From: Balaenoptera acutorostrata
Lineage: Eukaryota > Chordata > Mammalia > Artiodactyla > Balaenopteridae
DNA: 64,000 bases
Assembly: GCF_949987535.1 (NCBI RefSeq)
Contig: NC_080081.1
Span: 48,520,973 to 48,584,972, forward strand
Reading direction: 5' to 3'
The translations under genes and the position numbers were made by a program. Positions 1 to 11,528 of this stretch are shown here, one piece after another. Numbering within the stretch: position 1 is the stretch's first letter; each line of letters starts with the position of its first letter. Under the pieces are notes generated by a model that saw only the letters and a list, made by a program, of their open reading frames with translations, was not told the DNA's origin and did not search any database.

Positions 1-383
1 CTCTGCAGATGTAATTAGTTACATTATGATCAGGTCATACTGAATTAGGGTGGGGCCTAAAGCCAGCATGACTTGTGTCCCTAGAAGAAGAGAAGAAGAC
101 ACACAGAGAACCTGGGAAGAGGTCATTTAAGACAGAGGCAGAGACTGGAGTTATGCTGACACAAGCCAAGAAACACTGAGGATTGCTGGCAACCACCAGA
201 AACTAGAAGCAAGAAAGGATTCTTCCCCGGGTTCCAGAAAAGCCTTTGGAGGAAACGTGGTCCTGCTGACACTTTGATTTTGGAATTCTAGCCTCTAGTA
301 CTGTGAGAGAATAAATTTCTGTTGTTTTAAGCTGCCCAGATTGTGGCACTTTGTTACAGGAGCCCTAAGAAATGGACACAACA
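1..383 (+). mobile_element. MaLR-type LTR, 5' end cut by window edge
   Basis: Non-coding retrotransposon LTR of the ancient mammalian MaLR (ERVL-like) group. The visible part has the usual order: 'gcagatgtaattagtta' (about 5-20), the 'gtgtcccta.aagaagaga' block (about 75-95), and the 3' terminal block with 'ataaatttctgttgtttta' at about 311-329 that carries the polyadenylation signal AATAAA. It ends near 'ccctaagaaa'. The start lies outside the window. Group assignment is from remembered consensus; the subfamily (MST or MLT) is not settled. Confidence 0.75.
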
Positions 384-1920
384 CCTATACACCATCCACG
401 TTCAGTTAGAATCACAAAGTCAGTTCTAAAAGCATGTTCTTGCTCTGCAGCATGTCGACTTGACCAGGCTGGGATGCATTTGCCAGAATCCCCCTCCTTG
501 TATGTTTCTAATCAAGGCAGGTACAAGAGATATTTTTGTGCAAGCTTTAGGGGGCACAACTATAACAGCAACTATCCTATTGTTTTTACGCTTGGAAGCC
601 CGGGCAGGGTCACCAGGTCCTTTTGTCACTCCTACACAGAGGTGCGCAATTTGCTCATCCACTGCCTGGGTGAGGGGCAGAAGCTGGGTCTACAGCTGTT
701 CTGTCTTCTCCTGAATCCTTCTGCAGCTTCTCCAACTCCTGGCCAAGTGTGAGTTTGTCCCTGTGAGGGACTCTCCCCAGATTCCAGCTCATCTCCCCTC
801 TCTCTGCCCACTTTACATTCACCTTCCCTTCTGGGCTGCCTGCCCTCTGCACATCAGGCTCCAACATCAGATATAAAGACAACAGCTTTGCAGAGACTAT
901 TTACCAGCTCCCTCAATTTTGTAAGTCAAATCTGCACAATAAATTGCTTTTCTGATTGGACCCTCACAGATACAGGCACTCAGAGCCTCATAGTTTAGTC
1001 CCAAGGTTTCAGGCAATCTGTCCCTGTCTGAAGATGAGACGGCTGTATTTTTAAAATCCTTGCACCCGAGGTTCTTGAACACACAAGGTGAAACGCCAAA
1101 TGGTGTTGGAAGTGAACTTAATCTATTGCGGTTTTCAAATTCCAGTGAATTTAGCGGCTCAGCATAAAGATCTTCCGTTTCCTCTCACTTCTGTTAGTGA
1201 CACTTCTCCTTGCTCTCCTACCACAGAAAAAGAAAATTACAGTCAGTTCCTACCATTCCCTGGTTCTCCTTTTACTGGGAGCAGGAGGCTCCAGGCCTTT
1301 TCAGCCCTTGTTCAGGCCGACTTTGGCTCGACTCTCAGCTTGGTGCGTGGTGTCTGCAGCTGGAGCCTCAGAGGAACCCCTGCCTCTTCAGTGACACCCC
1401 TTCTCTTCAGCCTGGCCCTAGATCTTTTCCCCAAAAACCAGATAACCTAATCTGAGACATCCTGGTGCTGATGGGAAGAAGATGAATCACAGTGATAATG
1501 GACGTTGACTTTTTTTTAAACTCCCATTCACTTTGTGCATAAAAGCTGGACATGACATTAGCAGCTGGCTCTACCAGCCTGTTGTCCTCGTGCCAGCCCT
1601 GAGTATGCTCTCCTAATGCAGCCCACAGTGAGAGCTTCCTGCAGTTATAATAAGGATCCTGTAGTTGGATGAATGACTCCATTCACTGCAAACATAGAAC
1701 TTGCTATGGATGTTCAATTACATGAGATGCCTCCTGGTTGGTGTAGAAGAGGAGGTGAAATGGTGATATCAGCTTTGGGGAGGAAGGTTAGTATAAGCAA
1801 AAGGAGCCTTGCTGTTCTCAATTCATGCCAGCATGCCAGTAGAGTGGTGTCTGCAACCTGGAACTCTGCTCCTAATAGGTTGTTGGTAACAGTTGTTACT
1901 CACTGTTTTTAGAGGATCCT
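384..1920. other. No recognised element
   Basis: About 1.5 kb without a repeat I can name. Open frames up to 126 codons occur on both strands but have no recognisable domain, no supporting splice-site pattern and overlap each other in several frames, so I treat them as chance. Base composition is ordinary. Confidence 0.5.
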
Positions 1921-1954
1921 TCCATATCTCCCTTGGCCCACAGGGCTGAGTGCC

Positions 1955-2370
1955 AGTTCACTAACCTAGCATACAGGCCCCTTCCCAACCCAGTCCCAAC
2001 GTAGTGGCTCTAAACCATTGACCATTCCTTTGGAATACCTGTGATCTGTATATTTTTCTGCCTTTATTTACCCTATGCTTTCTTCCAGGACATTTCTTGC
2101 CTCTTTTCTACTTTGGAAACTCTTACATTTTAAGAACTAGCTCAAGCATTACTACCTTTGACATCCTCAGACAAAACTGAGGTTTTTTCTACTGTGTTCC
2201 TGTAGCATCTTCTTTGAACTTGTATTACTATCCACAGTACTAATCATGTAATTATTGACTTACCTGTCTAACTTAAAAATTTTGAGTTTCTGTGGACTTA
2301 ACTGATTCATCAGAATCTAGAACAGTTTCTGGAACTAATGCAGAATTAAAAGCTTTTCTTTTTGAAGAGA
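1955..2370 (+). repeat. L2 LINE 3' fragment (probable)
   Basis: Degenerate copy resembling the 3' end of L2, an ancient non-LTR retrotransposon. Landmarks in order are the CT-rich run around 1975-2100, 'tcctgtagcatcttctttga' near 2201-2220 and a decayed version of the L2 tail near 2310-2345. Strongly diverged, with no intact frame. Confidence 0.5.
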
Positions 2371-2394
2371 ATTAAATAGTGTTGGGAAGAGGGC

Positions 2395-2620
2395 AATTGA
2401 CTTCACCAAAGAGCTTTAAACTAGGGATTTGGGCACCTGGGTTCTAATCTTAATTTTGTTTATCTCCATATGACCTTTGAATGACTGGCCATAGTTGAGT
2501 GACACTGACAACCATGGAAAGTCTCAATTTCTTCTTGCCTTGATTTCTTCATTTGTCCATTGGAGAATGTGATATTTACTTTTGCTAACTCATAGTTGTG
2601 TCTTAAAAATCAAATGAAAT
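2395..2620 (+). repeat. MIR SINE relic
   Basis: Old tRNA-derived mammal-wide SINE. It shows the 'gggcacctgggttctaat' core followed by a 'tatgacctttgaat' segment, and 'caatttcttcttgcc' in the place of the usual 'cagtttcctcatctg'. A spacer of about 40 bases between the two parts makes the copy irregular. Confidence 0.45.
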
Positions 2621-2624
2621 TAAA

Positions 2625-4480
2625 AATATAGAAATAATCCCCCCCACCTCTATCCCCAGAGAGCATTGAGAAATGCTGGTTATTTCAGATAATTCTTTCC
2701 TCCTTTCTTCAAAGGTCACTAATGCTCTGACAGTGGGCTGTTAGAAGAGGCTGACCTGGACAGAGGGTTGGTTTCTCTGACAACCATGATCGGTGGGGAG
2801 GAGGTCCAGTGAAGGGCAGTGGCTTCCAAGACTTAGGAGCATGAACTTTGTTGTGTGGCCTGTTTGTTGTGGGCTTTCCTGTTCCTTCCCCAGGCTTCTA
2901 ACATGTGCCAGAACCTTGGTAAAAATAGTGGTGATCAAGAGAAAGACACGAGCTTGAAATCCCAGGTCATTTAATGGACTGAACTCCCCAAGAATGATCA
3001 TTGAAAGAACATTTCTTGGGAGGCTCTGGAGGGTTACTGAGGGACACTGTAGCTCTTCAGAGGCCTTTACAAAGGAGAGACTCTTACTGGCCCAGGATGG
3101 CCCAGGGCTCCTCTTATTTGAGGCTGTTTCTACCTCCTGCCCAGATATAAGCTGACATAACTATTTTCTTTGGCAGTTGGCTTCACTATAACCCAGGAAA
3201 AACTAAAAAGCAGGTAAAAGTGGCCACTGGTGTCTTCACATCCCCTTATGTACTTTCTCCAGCATTCCTACAGGCTCTTTTCCTTTACTTTCTAGCATTC
3301 AGGGGCCTCATTTTACCCCTTAGCTGTCCAAAAGTCACTGCTCCCTTTTTTTCCTTTTCCCAAAAAGAATTAGTAGCTTATTGTTTTAATTATAAAAAAT
3401 GCTCACTTTTTTATGAATTGGTATATCTTTCTTCTCTGTCTCCAGGCTTTTATTGGGAGTAATATAGTACAATTTCAAAGCAGACTATAGTGATACAAAC
3501 CACAGAGGAACGTTTTTCTCTGATAATTTCAATATCTGTGCTTATTAATAGTTGTAGACATCTGCACATTTGATTGTGATGTGTATTGTCAGAGTTTTAG
3601 TGATTTCTCTTGTGTCTACAGAGAAGAGGTGAACTTCAAACACCTTCCAAGTAGAGGCTTTTAAAATCAGGAAACAATTCATGCCTCTAGGCCAAGTCAA
3701 AATAAGACAATCATTGTGTTTGGGGGTGGGGGCAGTGGTAGATATAAGATAAAAGGAGCAGATTTTGTTTTGCTTTTGTATTAATAACACAGATGGTGAC
3801 ACTACTGAAGACAGTCACATCTTAATAAATTATAGTTACACTGGCAGCAACAAAGAAACTTAGAATGAATACAAAGCAAAGGCAACACACTTCTTCATGC
3901 AGTAATAAGAGTTGCCATTAACATGATGAGTTTTCAACTGGTCAGGTAAAAATAAAGTTTGCTAATGAGATATGACAACCTTAAATAAGGCACACTTAGT
4001 GAATTCACATATTAGGTACAGAAAAAAATGAGTTTTCTAGTTATAAACACAAGATATTTGTGTCTCATTAGCAAAAAATAAAACTTACTAATAGGTGATA
4101 GCCTTGTTATATCAGTGACATCAAGAGTACCTTAACTGTTGTAATGCTGTAGAAGTGCCTTCTATGTCTATTAGCAAAATAGACTAAAAATATCCCCCTG
4201 TGAAAATGAGTGATTTAGTGCTATTCCCTAGACAGGAATGGTTTCATTTTAAGCAGTAATAAACACCTGGCACGTGCTCATCTCTGCTTTCTCTTTCTGT
4301 CCAGCTTCTCTCTCCATTTCATAGACTCTTAGTTGGGAAGGGTCCCCTTGTTCATCCACTCATGTGATGCTTGGATATTTTCCAAAGAAGAACAAACAGA
4401 AGGGCTTGGACTGCTCTGGTGAGTGACCTCCTGAGGTGGTCCATTCTGAATTTGGATGCCCCTGACTTCTCAGAGTCCTC
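2625..4480. other. No recognised element
   Basis: About 1.9 kb, AT-rich in its second half (3800-4260). I see no SINE, LINE or LTR I can name and no convincing coding exon. A short C-run sits at 2640-2646. Confidence 0.45.
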
Positions 4481-4484
4481 CCTC

Positions 4485-4800
4485 TCTGCATCTCCTTTGC
4501 ACTGACCCTGACTCCACTTACTGAGACTACACAGAATAACTCCAGCCCCTCCTGAAAATGACAGCCCTTCAGGTATTCATCAGGTCATTTGGAGCATTTT
4601 TCCCCTCAGACTAAACATTCTGCATCTTTCTATCATTCCTCACAGGACAAAGTTCAGAGTCTCTTCACCATTCTGACCACTTTCTTCTGGTTATCATGTG
4701 CTTCTTAAATGTGGTATCAAAATGAAATGCAACTCTAGATGTGGTCTAACCAAGGAGAGGAGGACTATAATTTTCCTTAATTTATAGTCAAATGAACATA
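4485..4800 (+). repeat. CR1/L3-like LINE relic
   Basis: Resembles the 3' portion of CR1-family LINEs (L3 in mammals). The ordered matches are 'cattcctcacaggacaaag' (4634-4652), 'ctcttcaccattctgacc' (4660-4677), 'cttcttaaatgtggtatc' (4701-4718) and 'gatgtggtctaaccaagg' (4738-4755). This order of motifs is characteristic of amniote CR1 elements. The copy is heavily mutated and not coding. Confidence 0.6.
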
Positions 4801-5435
4801 TATTAATGTTGTTTGAACTTAAATTAACTCTTTCAAAGTCATATGAGATTGACTGGAATCAGTGACTTTTAAAAGATCATAGAGCTGCTAAACAATGGCT
4901 TCACTTCATCCTGTCCTTGTACAGTTATTTGTATGGATCCACATATCAGACCTTTTATTTATTCCTACTAACCTTCATTTTGGACTTTTGGTTCATTATT
5001 CCTACCTATTACACTTTTTTCAAAATACTTTCAGAGTATGAGAAAAACATAGAGATCATCCAATCCAACTCCAGACAAAGAATCAAAGTCATTGACTCCG
5101 GTGACTGACAGTCAGAGGTGTCCCTGCATCCTCTTCTCTGTCTTGGTCTCTTGTAATAATCTCTGTGGTCTCAGCAATGTTGCCTTTTCCCTTTGAGTTA
5201 TTGAATGACTGATTTTAAGAGCCCACTAACTTTCATTTGGATAACTACTGTAAAGCATTATTGTGAAAGATACTTTTTCGTTTCCTTTAACAGAAGAAGT
5301 CCTGAGATGAAAACCATTTCCTGTTTGAGATCTGGTCTCCCATTGACCTTTTGAGAGACAAAGTTAATGATCATGCTGATTGATCAGCACTTACCTCAAA
5401 TTGCAATTGCTTTAATAATAATAACAATAAAAAAG
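4801..5435. other. No recognised element
   Basis: AT-rich stretch. A 63-codon open frame at 4917-5108 is hydrophobic and T-rich but matches nothing I know. A short trinucleotide-like run of 'aataata' lies near 5413-5432. Confidence 0.4.
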
Positions 5436-5439
5436 ATGA

Positions 5440-5535
5440 ACCTTCTTACAGTGTTGAGATTCAGAAAATGTTCATTCTAATCCTGGCAACTCCTTGGGTA
5501 AGTGAGTTATGTCTCTGGGCCTCAGTTGCTGGAAC
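5440..5535 (+). repeat. MIR SINE fragment (probable)
   Basis: Short MIR-like core: 'ttctaatcctggcaactcc' followed by 'gtctctgggcctcagttgct'. Both ends are decayed. Confidence 0.45.
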
Positions 5536-5949
5536 AAAAAGAGCCAGATTGTGTTTTGTGGCCTCATGATCAGTGCTTCGGCTATGTGTATAAACACCAT
5601 AGTTTCTTTATCAAGGAAGCAAGTTTAAAATTTAGTCATTAGAAATTGAGTCCTCTGTGCTAAGGCAAGAGTTTTCCATTCAAGCCTAAATACTCCATGG
5701 GAAAGTTCACACATTTAAATTAGCTGCTAATACTTTAGAGTACAGCTTTGTGGAAGGTGTCCAATGGAACAGATAGCTGAAGGAAGCTCTGAACTGGATG
5801 AGATTCATAGTAGGAAAGTATAGGTGAGAGATAGCTGAAAAGGCCCACGCTGGGAAATGGAAGGTCTCATGTGCTCTATGGGGCATCTGGAGGTAGGCTT
5901 AGAAGCTGTGAGCCCAAGTATGGAGAGATGAAGACACATTATTGTGGGA

Positions 5950-6085
5950 ACTGGAAAGGGAGTTAATGAAACCATCCAATTCAATCCCCTCATTTTCTGG
6001 ATGAAGAGACTGAGCCCGAGGTTGCCCAGCTGTTAAGTGGTGGGGTCAGGTGCCTGATTCCGGTACAGTGCTTTTCCTCTAGATC
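5950..6085 (-). repeat. MIR-like relic, antisense
   Basis: Matches the complement of MIR: 'cctcattttctggatgaaga' (5989-6008), 'gactgagcccgaggttgccc' (6008-6027) and 'agctgttaagtggtggggtc' (6029-6048). These correspond to the conserved core of the SINE read backwards. Confidence 0.55.
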
Positions 6086-6745
6086 ATGAAGACAAACTAC
6101 ACCATTTTGCCTAAAATGGCATGCTCTCAGGTTCCAGCACCATGCAAAGTGAGCAAGATTGATGAGGTGGTTGAAGCAGTCTCTCTGGGAGTAGAAAAAT
6201 CCTCTCCCTGATGCTGCATGGCCATCGTCTCAGCAACGTTCGGGTAAAGGCATCAGTGTGGTCGGTCTCTGTGGAGATTGGCAGAGACCACAAAATAGAG
6301 TCCTCTTATATTGCTCTTCTGTGGAGGCAGATTGTACTGATTAATTGGACTCAAAGTCCTGGTTGAGGACATTCACAGAATGATTTTGTGGCTGAACATG
6401 TAGTCCCAGATGTAGATAAATATTACCAGGCAAACGGATCCTAGATGAGAGGAGAATGCTCATGGAATGGCACGAGAAAGCCTTTAGGGAGGTAACTAGC
6501 TCCATTGTCTTTACTCTCTCCCAGGGCACGTGCTGAGTACTCTCAGTATTAGCATTTTCAGGATTTATTCCTGAAAGGTTTCCTCTTTAGGATTTCTCTT
6601 GAAACTTCAAGCTTGCTCATTGTGGCTGAATAAACACTGGTCATCTCCTTCTACCATCCTGCCTCTCATTTTAAAGGAAGGCCTCCAAGGATAATACTTC
6701 CCCCCTCCCCCCCACCCCTCAACCTAACTTTGCAGACTTAGAGCC
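6086..6745. other. No recognised element
   Basis: Unique-looking DNA with short overlapping frames only. A C-rich tract lies at about 6701-6719. Confidence 0.4.
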
Positions 6746-6774
6746 AAGGGCAGCCTTGTTTCCGGAGCAACCAT

Positions 6775-6975
6775 CTATGGTGGTGCTTTTCAAACACACA
6801 GGTGCATATGAATCACCTGGGCATCTTACAATAATGCAAATTCTAATTCAGTAGGTCTGGGATGGGACCCGAGATTCTGCTTCTCAAACAGTCTCCCAAA
6901 GGATGCCGATACTGCTGCTCTGTGGACCATACTTTGAGTAGTGAGGTGGACCATACTTTGAGTAGCGAGGCAGAG
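6775..6975 (+). mobile_element. hAT-Charlie MITE (MER3/MER5-type)
   Basis: Non-autonomous DNA transposon relic with the known order: 'gtgcttttcaaac' at the left end, 'gcatatgaatcacctgg' (6804-6820), 'aattcagtaggtctggga' (6845-6862), 'gattctgcttctcaaacag' (6872-6890), then 'gtggaccatactttgagta' at the right end. The right end is duplicated in tandem (see findings). It has no coding capacity; mobilisation would have depended on an hAT transposase in trans. Confidence 0.7.
6922..6969. repeat. 24-bp tandem duplication
   Basis: Two adjacent copies of a unit beginning 'gtggaccatactttgagtag' and ending 'tgag' or 'cgag'. They differ at one base. This lies at the terminus of the Charlie-type MITE. 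Confidence 0.85.
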
Positions 6976-7179
6976 CTCCATCTTAGCATCAGCCTGACAT
7001 GGAGAGAAGCTTGTGAGGTCTGCTTAGGTGGGCTTTTCCCCACTCCATTCCTAGAAGAGTGTTTAACCTGGACTTCCCTGGGCCCAGAGGGAAAATTACT
7101 GAGCTATTAGGCACTAGCAGTGAACACGGATCTTTGCACCTAAGCCTTCTTAATCAAATCTGCAATATTTGTGGGTGGG

Positions 7180-7400
7180 ACAGTTTGCTTGCACAAACAC
7201 CCTACACTTGCCCACAGTAATTAGGTAATTGAATTGCAAACAGTAATTAGCTGCCTAACTGCCTGCTTGTTCATGCAGGTATCCAATTTGCTTTTGAAAT
7301 GTGGGCTTATACTGGTGAAAATGGAAGCTGCCTTTATTATAAAGACTCCAGACAGGATTAGGAAGACCCACTGAAAAACCAATCCTGAGTTAGCGGCTGA
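7180..7400. promoter_or_regulatory. Candidate conserved enhancer rich in homeobox motifs
   Basis: Repeat-free block with two exact copies of 'cagtaattag' (7215-7224 and 7241-7250), a third 'gtaattgaatt' between them, and further AT-rich homeodomain-like words downstream. TAATTA/TAATTG is the core bound by many homeodomain proteins. Enhancer function is inference; only the motif cluster is seen. Confidence 0.35.
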
Positions 7401-8920
7401 TGACTACTTCTCCCTTATATATATATGTTTATTTTCTCCCTATTCTAGTTACTCCAATTACATTTTTTCTCTGTGGACTTGGAGAATCTCAGTTTCATTG
7501 TATTACTTAGGCGAATGGAGAGGTGGTATTGGATGTCTGTTTTCATGTCTTCGGGATAAAATTAAAGACTAAGTGTTGTGCAATAGAGTGACAGCTGGTC
7601 CGCTGATTTCTTAGTGAACTGACAAGCTTGTTTACTTCTCAAGAGCTTGTATCTCTGCACAGCCTATCAGAAAACAGGTGAGGGCTTCTGCTGCCATTTC
7701 TCCCAACTCTCCCATACCTGTGGGATTCGTGCTTCAAATCGTGTCCCAACAAATGCAGTTCTCTTTTAACCTGTGCTTATTTTCATAACAAAGGGAAAGC
7801 TAGAAATCAGAAACATCTGCTTCTCTGATGCAGCGGGTTAGCGTCCAGGCTTCCCAAGAAGCTTCAGTGAGGACATGAGGCGATTTCCTCCCACTCTTTC
7901 AGAATCCTTAATTTTTTAAAAACATGTCTCACAATCCTGTCATTCCACCCACTTCTAATGTCTAAGACTCAGACTCCTCTGTATCCAGGCTGTGGGTCCC
8001 TGAGCATCTGAGTGCCAAGCTCTGCTGAGGTTGGTATGGTTATCTAATTCACATCATGCTCTGGAGCTCTTCAGAAGCTGCTTCTAAGGGGTGACCTTGA
8101 ACCTACTGACCTACAAAACAGTGTTCAGCTAAGCCGGCTTATCCTTTCTAACAGGTGAAAATCTTTGGAATACACAATTATTCCAAGTGTAGAACAACAG
8201 AGAGTTTGGTTAGTGTGGTGCAATCTTTGTAAATTATATTATAATGGTATTCATCTACCCACACTGAATCGTGCCTCTTTTCAGTTTTTTCATGTAGCAA
8301 TAATTTTGACCAGATTTTAGCAGAAGATTTAAATTTTTAGGGGGAAAAGTATCTTGCAAAACTCCCCTCTTTTTCAAAAAATAATTGGCACAAAGACCAT
8401 TGTGTGGTCTCCAACTTTAAAGGATATATATAAAAGAGGATGTAGAAACATTAAGTTGAAATCTATTTAGTTTTAATTTTATTATGAAGTGTACTAAAGG
8501 GCCCATGGTCAAGGCTGATACTGAGCTTTTGGAGGTGGAAATCTGAGGTGTCATCAGAAAAAAATGAAAAGACAAAAACACCAAGGGTGTGTTTATATTC
8601 AGTGTAACAGAATAAAATTAAGATACAGAAAACTATGAGTTTTAGAAATCATGAGGCAACTTACACATTAAAATGAGAAATTAGAATATTAATGACTGTT
8701 GCTCCTATAAGATAAAGGAATAAGGTGTATAATTTTAAGGTCCTCCCCACTTTTTTCCCCAGTATTCTTCAACAAACATGAAGACTCCTTAATATTGTTC
8801 TTTATATAATAGGGGCTGTGAAAATCCCCAGAAGGATTCCTTGGGGGTTCTACTTTTGCTTTGTTTCTTGACAAGAGGAGAGTAACTTTTCGCAGTTGTA
8901 TCATTCTGAGTACAACATTC
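7401..8920. other. No recognised element
   Basis: About 1.5 kb of unique-looking, mostly AT-rich DNA. A short 'tatatatata' run lies near 7417-7427. There is no coding exon I can support. Confidence 0.45.
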
Positions 8921-8924
8921 AACT

Positions 8925-9290
8925 TGGGTTTTCCACTCCATACCTACAGGAGTTGCTTTAGTTTGGTCTTCATATTTCTTTGCTGGACCATGGCAATCCC
9001 ACCAAATTGTCCCCTCATCTTTTTTCTCTTCTTCTGCATATTGTCCACACTGTCACCAGGATTATTTCTTTCAAACAAAAAGCATCACATTACTGCAAAG
9101 GGTTCCTGTTGCTCAGATATGAAATCTATTCCATAACATATAAGGCTATGTACAGCCTGGCTCCTAACTCATTAGGCAGACCTGTTGGCAGCCCGCTGCC
9201 TGGCTGTGCACCCAGCACCCTCATCATGTTCAATTTCTCAACCTTCCCTGAATTCATGCCTCTTGTTACACTCTATCCCCTGGTCCAGTG
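8925..9290 (+). repeat. L2 LINE fragment (probable)
   Basis: Shows the L2 order: 'ctttcaaacaaaaagcatca' (9069-9088), 'gggttcctgttgctcagata' (9100-9119), then 'aaggctatgtacagcctggc' (9142-9161), equivalent to the usual 'aaggccctccatgatctggc' block. Heavily diverged and not coding. Confidence 0.5.
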
Positions 9291-10729
9291 GACAGGGACC
9301 CAGACTGGGATAAAAACAGGGACCAGTTGTAGGGTATGGTCCAAGCTCTGATAGAAGGGAAGAAATTATGGGTAGATAATTGGGAGTGATTGTACTTTAA
9401 TTCTTTCAAAGGTTTATTGAGTAGAAAGAACACTTGTCTAAATAAGCTCAGTGCATAGCAGTTATCCATATCACATTGCTTTATAACCAACATTCAAGGA
9501 ATTATATTAGCCTCCTGGCTACAGAACATATGGAAGTCCAGATGGGTGTAGGTTTTTTTCCCTTTTCATTTTGTTCCACTTGTGCTGACAGTATCAGATT
9601 TTCCATCTCCAGAGTCGTAGCTTGTACTTGTAAACATAGTGGGTTCAGTGGAAGAAGAGAGGGAAAGGCAAACAATGCCTTTTGTGAGGAGAGAACAGAG
9701 TTCACCTTCCTTCTTAATGTCAAGTAATAACATGGGTATCCGTGAAGATCAGCTCCTCTCTGACAGGAAAAATTCAAGGTTTGGTGATCTTTAGGGAAGA
9801 GTCCATTTATAACGTCTGCAGCTTCACAGAGCTGAACGGATTTTTTGGTTGAGTGAAATTTTCCCTTTAGATAATCTGTAATCTGAGAACGAGAGTGAAT
9901 TCCTGGAAACAGCATCCAATCTTTTATTTTGCTGCTTATTCTGTCTTCTCTATCTTGTGACACTCAGAGCAGGGCAGGGACCCTTGGTCTTCTAGCAAAG
10001 AGGAATGACCTCCATTTCCAGGAAGCTGGAGAGGGGAGGGCCAGGGGTAGCAGTGCTGGTACTGAGATTCCTCTTGTAGTTGGGAGAGGTCTCTAACTCT
10101 TGGTCCACGTTTCTTCCCCGGGAATCTTGGCAAACCAGGGGAGTCTAGGAGTCCTCACACTAGGAAACAGGAACCGCAGGCATGCAGACTTTAAATTTGC
10201 ATAGACTGCAATAAAAATGCACATGGACATGGTTGCCTTTCAGTCACAGTTGTGTGACTTACTATAAGTGAGCACATGTTCATTAGGAGGACACTTTGTG
10301 AGAAATTTAGTGAAATGGATAATGTCAGATGTTTAGTTAGAAGAAAAAAATTTACCTTGTACTATGTAAAGTATAAAAGCACATAAACCCTTACTGCCAG
10401 CTGCACTCCTGTGAAGGTCCTTCCTTGATTGCGATTCAGACGAATCAAACCAGAAGCAAAGCCAATCAATGGAAAGTCAATCCTGTTTAGAGTTGTCTCC
10501 TTCAGCTAGATAATGAGACTACATAGAGCAATGGGGAAAAAAGTGAAAACCCATGACTGAGAAGCTCAGACTACCTTTCTCTCATCAAGAATGGGCAGAC
10601 AATCTGAATCAGATTACTTGGAAAAGCCAAAGGCAGTGATTCAGGAAGCTTAAAATTGCCTCACCTATGACTGTGGTAGCCCTAGAGCTGTCTCTAAAGG
10701 AAAAGGTATATTCACTCATCAACAGGCTT
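9291..10729. other. Unique DNA with one 153-codon open frame
   Basis: No repeat recognised. The minus-strand frame 9502-9963 is the longest one outside recognised repeats. It has no signal peptide, membrane segment or motif I can name, and is probably chance (see findings). The rest is ordinary non-coding DNA. Confidence 0.4.
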
Positions 10730-10730
10730 C

Positions 10731-10966
10731 AATTAGAGTTCACATTTGAACAATATGGGTTTGGACTTCGCAAGTCAACTTATTTGTGGATTTTTTCAGT
10801 GATAAATATTGCAGAACTACATGATCCATGGTTGGTTGAGTCCACAGATGTGAAACCGTGGATATGGGGAAAGGTGTATACAGAGGGCCAACAGTAAGTT
10901 GTAGGCGGATTTTCCACAGTGTGGAGGGTCGATGTCCCTAACCCCTGTGCTGTTCGAGGGTCAACA
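10731..10966. mobile_element. Tigger-family DNA transposon relic (MITE)
   Basis: TcMar-Tigger non-autonomous element. Left part: 'acatttgaacaatatgggtt' (10742-10761) and 'caacttatttgtggatttt' (10778-10796). Right part: 'cccctgtgctgttcgagggt' (10941-10960) followed by 'caaca', which is the inverted-repeat end. The two ends are diverged terminal inverted repeats of the type 'ttgacccttgaac'. No transposase frame is present. Confidence 0.75.
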
Positions 10967-11366
10967 ATATTATGTATCTACTAACATGGCTAGAACTGGG
11001 GAAATCTAGTGAATGTGGTACATCTCTGCTCTGATAGGGGTTGCTGTCTGCTGAAAGATACAAACAAGAAGGAGTATGATGGAGGCCAGCTTACTTAGAG
11101 ATACATTATTCAGGTAGCTCCTGATTGTATCAGACACTGTGGTAGACAAGGCTTTAAAATCTCCCAGTGGACTCAGTATTCTACTTTGAGATTTCTAAAG
11201 CCTTGACTCTCATAAACCACACTGCATTTCCTCTTTATTTCAAGAGCAGAAGGGAGAGGCTGACAGCTTCACTTGCTGCAGTGGGGAGTGCTGCATTAAC
11301 TGTCCAAGTTGTGTTAAATCTTCTTTATTCAGGCAGATCAAAGTCGTAGCTTGTGCAATTGGATAA
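10967..11366. other. No recognised element (5' flank of L1-A)
   Basis: Unique flank of the L1 insertion. The target-site duplication at 11367-11377 begins directly after 'ggataa'. Confidence 0.5.
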
Positions 11367-11377
11367 GACGATGCCTG
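11367..11377. repeat. Target-site duplication of L1-A, 5' copy
   Basis: 'gacgatgcctg', repeated exactly at 16499-16509 directly after the L1 poly(A). Two more A's on the 5' side may belong to it. Confidence 0.9.
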
Positions 11378-11528
11378 GAGCTCTACCCACCACCAGTCCC
11401 TCCCATCAGGAAACTTAAACAAGCGTCTTAGATAGCCTCATCCACTAGAGGGCAGACAGGAGAAGTAAGAAGAACTACAATCCTGCAGCCTGTGGAACAA
11501 AAACCGCATTCACAGAAAGATAGACAAG

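Noticed and set aside
6701..6719. C-rich tract as an i-motif or regulatory element
   Set aside because: Short, imperfect and without supporting motifs nearby.
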